A DNA stretch of 6,826 bases from Burkholderiaceae bacterium (GTDB taxonomy: Bacteria > Pseudomonadota > Gammaproteobacteria > Burkholderiales > Burkholderiaceae). The position numbers and the translations under genes were made by a program. The stretch is from positions 1 to 6,826 of the forward strand of contig CANGWT010000089.1 in NCBI GenBank assembly GCA_947457745.1. The letters are read 5' to 3'. Shown here piece after piece: positions 1-5,919 of the stretch (the stretch's first letter is position 1; the number at the start of each line of letters is the position of its first letter). The notes below the pieces were generated by a model. It searched no databases, was not told the origin of the DNA, and saw only the letters and a program-made list of their open reading frames with translations.

Positions 1-2
1 AA

Positions 3-881
3 GTAAAGCCAAAAAAGATTAAAAAAAGTAAAACTGAGACAATTAAGAAACTCTTTTCTAAAAAAATTGCGAAGAAGTTATTTGGCAAGAAATTTGCTAC
101 TAAAGCCAGAGCTGAGCTTAGAGCCATAGAGCCAGTTGCCGAAAAAGCGATTGCTAAGCCAAAGCGCCCTGCATTGCAAATTACTTGGGCTAGTAACGCT
201 AGTGAGATTAAAGAAGCGCAGCGCCTGCGCTATAAGGTATTTGCAGAAGAGATGGGGGCAAAGCTTTCAAGCAATCCAGAAAAACTCGATATTGACGAAT
301 TCGATGCCTATTGCGACCATTTACTGATACGTGACCAGAAATCATTAAAGGTAGTCGGCACTTATCGTGTACTCCCTCCGCACAAAGCTTTAGAGATTGG
401 ACGTCTCTATTCAGATTCAGAGTTTGATTTAAGCCGCTTGGATCACCTGCGCCCTAAATTAGTTGAGCTCGGTAGATCTTGCGTGCACGAAGACTTTCGT
501 TCTGGCGCGGTCATCATGGCTTTGTGGAGTGGCTTAGCTCAATACATGCAAAAACATGATTATGAGATCATGCTCGGATGTGCAAGCATCCCTATGGGTG
601 ATGGTGGTCATTTTGCTGCCAGCCTATACAACTCACTGAGCAATGATCAGATGGCTCCAGTTGAAAATCATGCTTTTCCTCGCCTACCCTTGCCGCTTGA
701 GCGACTCAATGGCGGCTTAGAAGTAGAGCCTCCACCATTGATTAAAGGTTATTTGAAATTGGGTGCTAAGATTTGTAGCGCACCCGCCTGGGATCCAGAT
801 TTCAATACAGCAGATGTATTGACCATGTTAAGACTATCGGAAATCAATCCTCGCTACGCTAAGCACTTCTTAGGGCTGTAA
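3..881 (+). CDS. OlsB-like GNAT-family acyltransferase (5'-partial)
   Basis: Probable N-acyltransferase of the 'putative hemolysin'/OlsB group (GNAT fold related to LuxI autoinducer synthases). OlsB transfers a 3-hydroxyacyl chain from acyl carrier protein to ornithine, the first step of ornithine-lipid synthesis. Counting from the TTG at 174, visible landmarks are EAQRLRYKVFAEEMGA (14-29), DEFDAYCDHL (41-50), VVGTYRVLPP (60-69), ELGRSCVHEDFR (98-109), the MLGCASIPMG segment (133-142), and a C-terminal LIKGYLKLGAKI block (189-200) followed by AWDPDFNTADV. The frame stays open from 174 back to base 3 with no ATG or GTG, so the gene begins outside the window and the TTG is probably internal. 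The extra 57 visible codons are very lysine-rich. It is convergent with ppx, with 3 bases between the stops. Substrate is inferred from family resemblance; another acyl acceptor is possible. No partner olsA is visible. Confidence 0.8.
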   Translation, partial: VKPKKIKKSKTETIKKLFSKKIAKKLFGKKFATKARAELRAIEPVAEKAIAKPKRPALQITWASNASEIKEAQRLRYKVFAEEMGAKLSSNPEKLDIDEFDAYCDHLLIRDQKSLKVVGTYRVLPPHKALEIGRLYSDSEFDLSRLDHLRPKLVELGRSCVHEDFRSGAVIMALWSGLAQYMQKHDYEIMLGCASIPMGDGGHFAASLYNSLSNDQMAPVENHAFPRLPLPLERLNGGLEVEPPPLIKGYLKLGAKICSAPAWDPDFNTADVLTMLRLSEINPRYAKHFLGL

Positions 882-884
882 GGA

Positions 885-2423
885 TTACTTCAAGCTAATG
901 CTGTAAGGTCGGCCGATACGCTCCCATTCGGCCGCTTCTTTTTGAAGGCTAAACTCTGTTAATGGATGTTCTTTAGCCCAATCTTTGGAGAGGCTAACCA
1001 AATAGTTTCCGTTGTGCTCTGAGACTTTCACTTTGGATAAGTTGACATCACTGCGCCCACGGCAAAGTACCTGCGCAAGCCGCATGCAAAACAACATACG
1101 CCAATCAGAGAAAGAGGGATTATTTGCTAACTTCCCTAACTTACCGGTGTGACCAATAAGTAAGGCAGCTAATCTAGCTTGATCGTTTTTTGAGAAACCC
1201 GGCATATCGGCATTACCTGCAATGTATGCAGAGTGCTTGTGATATCCGTTGTGCGATATCGATAAGCCGATTTCATGAAGATTGGCGGCCCATTGCAATA
1301 AGGCGATGTTATCCGCTCGACTCTCTTCATCTGGCTTGGGTAATTGCGTCAAAAACTCAACAGCTAGATTACCAACACGCCTAGCCTGCTCCCGATCCAC
1401 GGCATAGCGCTGCATAAATTGCTCAACTGTCACGAAGCGCATATCCTCATGCTGAGAGCGACCTAGTAAGTCATAAAGCACGCCGATTCTTAAAGCGGCA
1501 TCTGTGACTTCCATAGACTCAATGCCGAGCTCATCAAAAACAGCAATCATGATGGCAAGGCCACCGGGCCAAACTGAGCGTCGATCATCCTTAAGACCCT
1601 GGAGCTCAACCTGATTGATGTGCTCATATTTAAGCAGATGTTTTTTCATGGCTCTTAAGCCATCGCGGGTAATTAAGCCATTGGCACCATCTATCTGGCC
1701 ATTGAAATTATTTTCTGCAATGAGTTCAGCTAAAGCGCGCGCGGTCCCTGAAGAGCCGATAACTTGACTCCAGCCAGCCTTTAGATATGCCTCGGAAATC
1801 ACCTGAATTTCCCTTCTTGCGGCTAGCTCTGCCTCTTTAAAGGCATGAGAATCGATATTGCCCTTAGGAAAAAATCTCAGGCTATGAGAAACGCAGCCGA
1901 TATACAGGCTTTCCATCAGCTTGGGCTCGTAACCTTTGCCAATAATGAGCTCAGTAGAACCACCACCAATATCCACCACCAAGCGATTACCCTGTACTGC
2001 TGGCACTTCATGGGCAGCACCAATATAGATCAAGCGCGCCTCTTCAACGCCTGCGATCACTTCAATGGGGAAACCTAAGGCCTCCTCAGCTTCTCGGATA
2101 AAGTGCGGTGCATTTTTAGCTACCCGCAGAGTATTGGTAGCAACAGCGCGCACATTGGCAGGATCAAACCCCCGAATGCGCTCACCAAAGCGCCGAATTG
2201 CTGCAATACCTCGCTGATAGGCATCATTGCCCAATAATTTGTTGTCAGTTAAGCCAGCAGCCAAACGGACAGACTCACGCAGCGTATCAATCGGACGTAA
2301 CTGTGTGCCTGAAGGCGTCTTGACGACTTGGGCTACCAGCATACGAAAGCTATTAGAGCCAAGGTCGACTGCAGCGACGAGGTCAGTAGCATTCATTACG
2401 GATTTATTTTGATGTAAGGCCAC
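885..2423 (-). CDS. ppx: Exopolyphosphatase, Ppx/GppA family
   Basis: Cytoplasmic phosphatase that removes terminal phosphates from polyphosphate (Ppx) or hydrolyses pppGpp (GppA); the two are hard to tell apart by sequence, and I prefer Ppx for length and locus. The 512 residues compare with about 513 for E. coli Ppx. Visible motifs of the ASKHA fold: phosphate-1 loop DLGSNSFRM (20-28), VEEARLIYIG with the likely catalytic Glu (126-135), phosphate-2 loop DIGGGSTELI (151-160), GSSGTARAL (223-231) and WPGGLAIM (285-292). The C-terminal HD-like helical domain includes NLHEIGLSISHNGYHKHSAY (381-400). The GTG at 2423 has GGAAA 4-8 bases upstream and lies just downstream of a candidate PhoB-dependent promoter. 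An in-frame ATG at 2396 (503 residues) has no visible ribosome site. Nine codons separate the two, and both keep the catalytic core. Confidence 0.93.
   Translation of the reverse strand: MALHQNKSVMNATDLVAAVDLGSNSFRMLVAQVVKTPSGTQLRPIDTLRESVRLAAGLTDNKLLGNDAYQRGIAAIRRFGERIRGFDPANVRAVATNTLRVAKNAPHFIREAEEALGFPIEVIAGVEEARLIYIGAAHEVPAVQGNRLVVDIGGGSTELIIGKGYEPKLMESLYIGCVSHSLRFFPKGNIDSHAFKEAELAARREIQVISEAYLKAGWSQVIGSSGTARALAELIAENNFNGQIDGANGLITRDGLRAMKKHLLKYEHINQVELQGLKDDRRSVWPGGLAIMIAVFDELGIESMEVTDAALRIGVLYDLLGRSQHEDMRFVTVEQFMQRYAVDREQARRVGNLAVEFLTQLPKPDEESRADNIALLQWAANLHEIGLSISHNGYHKHSAYIAGNADMPGFSKNDQARLAALLIGHTGKLGKLANNPSFSDWRMLFCMRLAQVLCRGRSDVNLSKVKVSEHNGNYLVSLSKDWAKEHPLTEFSLQKEAAEWERIGRPYSISLK
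910..943 (+). terminator. Intrinsic terminator for the OlsB-like gene, inside ppx 3' end
   Basis: CGGCCGA at 910-916 and TCGGCCG at 928-934 form a perfect 7-bp GC-rich stem with an 11-base loop. CTTCTTTTT (935-943) follows. It starts 29 bases after the stop codon of the plus-strand gene, in the right orientation to end its transcript. The same bases encode the C-terminal KEAAEWERIGRP region of Ppx on the other strand. The loop is longer than ideal and the T tract has one C. Confidence 0.55.
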
Positions 2424-2466
2424 AGCATTTCCAATAGAAACAGGTTTACTTAAATATGTCTATTTT

Positions 2467-2495
2467 ATGAAACTCTGATGACACATTCATGAAAC
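2467..2495 (-). promoter_or_regulatory. Candidate extended Pho box (three half-sites) upstream of ppx
   Basis: Read on the minus strand, three 7-mers occur: GTTTCAT (2495-2489), GTGTCAT (2484-2478) and GTTTCAT (2473-2467). Each is separated by exactly 4 bases, giving the 11-base phase of PhoB half-sites. Against CTGTCAT they match 5, 6 and 5 of 7 positions. A weak -10-like CATATT (2458-2453) lies 8 bases downstream, and the GTG start of ppx is 43 bases from the box. The geometry fits a PhoB-activated promoter in which the box replaces the -35. This is a hand match, with no matrix score. Confidence 0.55.
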
Positions 2496-2521
2496 GAGGC
2501 CCTAGTCTACTGGGAAGTAGC

Positions 2522-2734
2522 TTAAGCAGCTAAATTTTGCTCTGCACTAGAGCAATCTTGGCTTCCGAAACTGCAAAAAATACAGCAATCGCCTGATCTA
2601 GGCTTCAAAATGGTGCTGCAACTTGGACAGCGATACAAATGCTGAGAATAGCCTTGAGAGATCTCTAGAGTTTCTTGTCCGCGACAGTTGGGGCAAGTAA
2701 TAGTTGTATGTACTGAATTCACAGGGTTAATCAT
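2522..2734 (-). CDS. Small cysteine-rich GDCCVxC-domain protein
   Basis: A 70-residue cytoplasmic-looking protein with no signal peptide or membrane segment. It resembles the small bacterial family named for a GDCCVxC motif, whose function is unknown and which includes some selenoproteins. Visible elements: CPNC (14-17), CPSC (36-39), GDCCIFCSFGS (48-58) and a further Cys at 61. The two CxxC pairs suggest a zinc ribbon; the GDCC motif could be redox-active or metal-binding (inference). All motif cysteines use TGC or TGT, so this copy is not a selenoprotein. The last part departs from the proline-containing tail I recall for relatives. ATG at 2734 was chosen over an in-frame TTG at 2743; neither has a good ribosome site. 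It lies upstream of ppx on the same strand, 98 bases away, with a separate candidate ppx promoter between. Confidence 0.75.
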   Translation of the reverse strand: MINPVNSVHTTITCPNCRGQETLEISQGYSQHLYRCPSCSTILKPRSGDCCIFCSFGSQDCSSAEQNLAA

Positions 2735-2807
2735 GAACTGCAACTATTACAAATTGAAGACAGTCAAAACCCGATACGCCAAGCCCTACCCGATATAAAA
2801 AACAGTT

Positions 2808-2825
2808 TTGTCATATTACTTTGAT
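2808..2825 (+). promoter_or_regulatory. Possible Pho box upstream of the lysine-tailed gene
   Basis: TTGTCAT (2808-2814) and CTTTGAT (2819-2825) are spaced by 4 bases. They match the CTGTCAT half-site at 6 and 5 of 7 positions, and the box ends 38 bases before the ATG at 2864. No convincing -10 element follows at the expected distance, so this is weaker than the ppx site. It could be chance in an AT-rich divergent intergenic region. Confidence 0.3.
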
Positions 2826-2863
2826 AGCATTTGTCCACTCTCATTACTTTTACCTGGATATCC

Positions 2864-3088
2864 ATGAGCGAATATAAATATGAAGATGCTGTAAAACAGC
2901 TTCAAGAGTCTGGTGCTATTGGCCTACAAGACTTTAAAAATCTATCTTATGAAGACCTGAACGAGCTACTAGAAGAAATCAAGGTGTGGTGCCTGTATGC
3001 CAATGGTAAGTTAGATAAGTTACCTAAAGAGTCAAAGAAGAAAAAGGATAAGAAAGACAAAAAGGATAAGAAAGACAAAAAGAGTTAA
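2864..3088 (+). CDS. Hypothetical protein with lysine/aspartate-rich tail
   Basis: I do not recognise this 74-residue protein. Residues 1-52 look helical and mostly acidic (for example SYEDLNELLEEIKVW). The tail from about residue 55 is almost only Lys, Asp and Ser, built from a KKDKKD repeat, giving a strongly basic, probably disordered end. There is one Cys (in VWCLYANGK), no signal peptide and no membrane segment. ATG at 2864 is preferred over an in-frame TTG at 2831, because TGGA (2855-2858) sits 5 bases before the ATG and the residues before it look unlike a conserved start. The gene is divergent from the GDCCVxC gene and convergent with phoR, with 15 bases between the stops. The tail could bind nucleic acid, polyphosphate or another acidic partner; that is speculation. 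Confidence 0.6.
   Translation: MSEYKYEDAVKQLQESGAIGLQDFKNLSYEDLNELLEEIKVWCLYANGKLDKLPKESKKKKDKKDKKDKKDKKS
3041..3082 (+). repeat. 18-bp tandem repeat encoding the KKDKKD tail
   Basis: The 18-base unit AAAAAGGATAAGAAAGAC occurs exactly twice (3041-3058 and 3059-3076), followed by a third partial copy AAAAAG (3077-3082). It is in frame, six codons per unit, and makes the C-terminal tail of the small gene. Perfect identity including synonymous positions suggests recent slippage expansion, so the tail length may vary between strains. Confidence 0.85.
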
Positions 3089-3103
3089 GGAATATAAGTG
3101 CCC

Positions 3104-4402
3104 TTAAACTGAAATACGCTCCTTAGGAAATCGAAGGGTAAAAGTGCTGCCCTGTCCGGGCGTGCTATCAATAATTAGCTGGGCTTGATGGCGGTTTGCA
3201 ATATGCTTGACAATCGCCAATCCCAAACCAGTGCCTCCAGTATCTCTAGATCGACTTCTATCCACGCGATAAAAGCGCTCAGTCAGCCTAGAAAGATGCT
3301 CAGATGCAATGCCCGGCCCCGTATCAACAACCGAAAACTCACCTTCCCCACGCTCATTTACATTCCATCGCACCTTAATTGAAGCAGCATCTGGTGTGTA
3401 TCGAATAGCGTTGGAGACTAGATTGCCAAAGGCAGAAAGAATCTCCCGCTCCTCTCCCATTAAGTTATTTGGATTTGAGATCTCAAAGCTAAGGATATGA
3501 TGACCTTGAGAAAGCGCCTCTGCATCATTCTTTAAAAGTGCCATTAGAGTAGTAATACTAATTTCTTGTATTGGGGCAGGCAAGGTATTTGCCTCTAGAT
3601 TAGCCAGCGTCAATAAGTCTTCCACCAAACTCTTCATTCGCTGAGCCTGAGACATCATCATTTCAAAATATTGACTTTGCTGGGATCGCTCCAAATCAAG
3701 CGACTGCATAGTCTCTAAAAAACCCATCAATACAGTAATTGGCGTTCTCATTTCATGCGAAACGTTGGCCACGAAATCACGTCGCATTGCATCAGCCTTC
3801 TGAAGATCAGTTACATCCTGTACAAGCAAAAGATGACGCTGTTCGCCGAAGGGAAAAACTTGCAATAGCAAACTGAGGTTTGAACTCGGTCCCATTCGAT
3901 CCAATAGCAATGGATCTTCAAACGCTCTCTTATTAAGATACTGGATAAATTCTGGCCTACGAATGAGAAAATTGATTCTTTGTAGTGCATCACGCTTAAA
4001 GTTCAAGCCAAAGAAGCGTTCAGCAATGGCATTGCACCACTCAATTTGATCTTCGCTATCTAGCATCACAATGCCATTAGGAGAAGCCTGAAAAGCCTCA
4101 ATGAAACGATTATGCTGTTTTTCGATAGATAGTATTTGCTGTTTGAGATTGCGAACTAACCGTTGCAGACGAAAAAAGATTTCCTCCCAATAGCCACTTG
4201 GTAAAGGCATAGATTCAACTGAGTCGGATAAAGTAAATTTTCTTAAACGAGCTAAATTGATATAGGAATAAATCAAGGGCACTGCAAGCACAGATATTGC
4301 AGCCGCAACCCCCGAAAAAGGGCCCAAGTTAGACGATGCTATATATGCCGCAAGAAAAGCCAGGCAGACAAGCATAGTAAAGCGAGTAATAACGGATAAC
4401 AT
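3104..4402 (-). CDS. phoR: Phosphate regulon sensor histidine kinase PhoR
   Basis: Inner-membrane sensor kinase that phosphorylates PhoB when phosphate is scarce and dephosphorylates it when plentiful. The 432 residues match the family's usual size. Two hydrophobic segments (about 8-24 and 30-48) are joined by a very short loop, so there is no periplasmic sensor domain, as expected for PhoR. Next comes a linker helix, a PAS domain (about 97-200, with NGIVMLDSEDQIEWCN), and the HisKA helix with the phospho-acceptor His216 in VSHEMRTPI. The ATPase domain has an N box (NLVSNAIRYTPD, 327-338), a G1 box (DTGPGI, 360-365), an F box (ERFYRVDRS) and a G2 box (GGTGLGLAIV, 389-398). All catalytic motifs are intact. 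The ATG at 4402 lies directly before the first membrane segment; its ribosome site is weak. It follows phoB after 62 bases. Confidence 0.95.
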   Translation of the reverse strand: MLSVITRFTMLVCLAFLAAYIASSNLGPFSGVAAAISVLAVPLIYSYINLARLRKFTLSDSVESMPLPSGYWEEIFFRLQRLVRNLKQQILSIEKQHNRFIEAFQASPNGIVMLDSEDQIEWCNAIAERFFGLNFKRDALQRINFLIRRPEFIQYLNKRAFEDPLLLDRMGPSSNLSLLLQVFPFGEQRHLLLVQDVTDLQKADAMRRDFVANVSHEMRTPITVLMGFLETMQSLDLERSQQSQYFEMMMSQAQRMKSLVEDLLTLANLEANTLPAPIQEISITTLMALLKNDAEALSQGHHILSFEISNPNNLMGEEREILSAFGNLVSNAIRYTPDAASIKVRWNVNERGEGEFSVVDTGPGIASEHLSRLTERFYRVDRSRSRDTGGTGLGLAIVKHIANRHQAQLIIDSTPGQGSTFTLRFPKERISV

Positions 4403-4436
4403 TCGACAATCTTAGAGCATCTGCTCCATCAGATCC

Positions 4437-4453
4437 AAAACTCTAGTTTAGAG
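4437..4453 (-). other. Small hairpin plus T run between phoB and phoR
   Basis: On the minus strand CTCTA (4453-4449), AAC and TAGAG (4445-4441) form a 5-bp stem with a 3-base loop, followed by TTTT (4440-4437). It sits 11 bases after the phoB stop codon. The stem is short and AT-rich, so it is at most a weak attenuator that could lower phoR relative to phoB. Confidence 0.25.
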
Positions 4454-4464
4454 CTCGATTCTAA

Positions 4465-5178
4465 TTAGGTCTGGGTGGGCATCTTGGTAATTCGATAACC
4501 ACTTCCACGAACCGTCTCTATATGGCGATCACAGTCCGTAGGAGCTAGGGCTGCCCTTAATCTCTTGATATGAACGTCTACAGTCCGCTCCTCGATATAA
4601 ACCTCATTCCCCCAGACCTTATCGAGCAGATTTGTCCGAGAGTGCACCCTTTCAGGGTTAGCCATCAAAAACTGCAATAGGCGATATTCGGTAGGCCCCA
4701 GTGGAATAGATTGTGGCTGCATATTAGGCCAAACAGCTGTCACACGATGAGAGAGTGGATCCATTCTTAATGGGCCCACAGCCAAAGGGCCAGAGTCTTC
4801 TATTGGGGTTTGGCGGCGCAAAAGCGCCTTGACACGTGCGACTAACTCTTTTGGCGAGAAAGGTTTAGTTACATAATCATCTGCTCCAGAATCTAAGCCT
4901 AGAACCTTATCGGACTCGTCACTCTTGGCCGTAAGCATCAAAATGGGTAAAGAGCGGGTACGCTCATTGGATCTCAGCTCTTTAGCAAATTGAACACCCG
5001 ATTTACCAGGGAGCATCCAGTCCAAGATTAAAAGAGAGGGCAACTGATCTCGCATCATATTCATAGCGACATCAGTTTGGAGGGCCCTTTCAACTTCATA
5101 GCCTGCATGAGTCAGGTTGATTGCAATGAGTTCAGCAATCGAAGGCTCATCCTCAACAATCAATATTCGGTGAGTCAT
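4465..5178 (-). CDS. phoB: Phosphate regulon response regulator PhoB
   Basis: DNA-binding response regulator of the OmpR/PhoB class that, once phosphorylated by PhoR, binds Pho boxes and activates phosphate-starvation genes. It has 237 residues, close to the usual 229-235. The receiver domain (1-120) shows the acidic pair Asp10-Glu11 (ILIVEDEP), the phospho-acceptor Asp53 (LILDWMLPGKSG), Thr83 (MLTAKSDE) and Lys105 (YVTKPFSPKEL). The winged-helix domain (about 130-232) carries RTNLLDKVWG (181-190), the recognition helix region ERTVDVHIKRLRAAL (197-211) and the wing TVRGSGYRI (222-230). ATG at 5178 has CGGAA about 6 bases upstream. It follows phoU by 21 bases and is probably cotranscribed with the pst genes. 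Confidence 0.96.
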   Translation of the reverse strand: MTHRILIVEDEPSIAELIAINLTHAGYEVERALQTDVAMNMMRDQLPSLLILDWMLPGKSGVQFAKELRSNERTRSLPILMLTAKSDESDKVLGLDSGADDYVTKPFSPKELVARVKALLRRQTPIEDSGPLAVGPLRMDPLSHRVTAVWPNMQPQSIPLGPTEYRLLQFLMANPERVHSRTNLLDKVWGNEVYIEERTVDVHIKRLRAALAPTDCDRHIETVRGSGYRITKMPTQT

Positions 5179-5199
5179 CTGGGATTCCGCTTTGATTAG

Positions 5200-5907
5200 T
5201 TACGGTTTATTTGCCTCGCGGACCAAATCCTCGTGTGGGATATGACGGACATCAGAGCCTTTGGCAATATAAATAACGAATTCAGCAATATTCTTTGCAT
5301 GATCGCCAATACGCTCAATTGCCTTGGCAATAGTCAACATATCCAGACCTGTTGAAATCGTATGTGGATCTTCCATCATGTATGAAATCAGCTTGCGAAC
5401 AAATCCTCTGAACTCTTCATCAATTTGGCGATCTTCCTGCACTACTTCTGCAGCGGCAACAGTATCTAGCCTTGCAAAGGCATCTAAGCTACGACGCAAA
5501 AGAGAAATTGCCATCTGCCCAGATAAACGAATTTCAGCAACGTTAATGTTGTGAGTAGCTCCAGCTTCAATTAAGCGCTTGGTTCTCTTAGCAACGCGTT
5601 CAGCCTCATCGCCAGCACGCTCTAAATTGGTAATAGCTTTTGAAACAGCCATGACGAGACGGAGATCTCGTGCCGTAGGTTGACGACGGGCAATTAATTC
5701 AGTACAAGCCAAATCAATCTGGATCTCGAGATCATTCACGAGCTTTTCGTTCTGGATAACCACATTACAGGTATCAATATCCATTTGCGTGAAAGCGCGC
5801 ATAGCCGTTGAAATCTGGGACTCAACGAGCCCGCCCATCTCTAACAAACGACTGGAGAGGGAATTTAAATCTGCGTCAAACTGCGAGGAAAGGTGTCTAT
5901 CAGGCAT
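5200..5907 (-). CDS. phoU: Phosphate transport system regulatory protein PhoU
   Basis: Cytoplasmic helical protein that links the Pst transporter to PhoR and keeps the regulon off when phosphate is sufficient. It has 235 residues, the family's normal size, with two PhoU three-helix repeats. The metal-binding ExxxD-type motifs are visible as ERAGDEAERVAK in the first repeat and ERIGDHAKNIAEFVIY in the second. The start is set at ATG 5907, because GGAG (5917-5914) lies 6 bases before it. An in-frame TTG at 5919 would overlap that ribosome site and is unlikely. It is 12 bases after the pstB stop and 21 before phoB, a standard pst-phoU-phoB arrangement. Confidence 0.96.
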   Translation of the reverse strand: MPDRHLSSQFDADLNSLSSRLLEMGGLVESQISTAMRAFTQMDIDTCNVVIQNEKLVNDLEIQIDLACTELIARRQPTARDLRLVMAVSKAITNLERAGDEAERVAKRTKRLIEAGATHNINVAEIRLSGQMAISLLRRSLDAFARLDTVAAAEVVQEDRQIDEEFRGFVRKLISYMMEDPHTISTGLDMLTIAKAIERIGDHAKNIAEFVIYIAKGSDVRHIPHEDLVREANKP

Positions 5908-5913
5908 GTATAT

Positions 5914-5917
5914 CTCC
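5914..5917 (-). promoter_or_regulatory. Ribosome binding site deciding the phoU start
   Basis: GGAG on the minus strand, 6 bases before ATG 5907, favours that ATG over the upstream TTG at 5919, which itself overlaps the GGAG. Confidence 0.75.
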
Positions 5918-5919
5918 AA

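Noticed and set aside
136..327. 63-codon frame starting with TTG at 136
   Set aside because: It overlaps the acyltransferase frame, which has clear family motifs, and its own product shows no recognisable features.
1845..2078. Plus-strand open frame of 77 codons opposite ppx
   Set aside because: It lies wholly antisense to a strongly conserved gene and its translation resembles no protein I know. The other frames opposite ppx, phoR and phoU are the same kind of shadow.
2507..2520. CTACT/AGTAG hairpin just after the GDCCVxC stop codon
   Set aside because: It is only a 5-bp stem with no T run after it, too weak to call a terminator.
2522..2734. Selenocysteine in the GDCCVxC protein
   Set aside because: All motif cysteine codons are TGC or TGT and there is no in-frame TGA within the motif.
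2746..2763. A third Pho-box-like pair on the minus strand (CTGTCTT and TTGTAAT, 4-base spacer) before the GDCCVxC gene
   Set aside because: It matches 11 of 14 positions, but it ends only 11 bases before the ATG, leaving no room for a -10 and transcription start. Probably chance, unless the real start is further downstream.
3085..3107. TTAAGG/CCTTAA hairpin between the lysine-tailed gene and phoR
   Set aside because: The 6-bp stem is AT-rich, has an 11-base loop and no T tract on either side. It includes both stop codons and is not convincing as a terminator.
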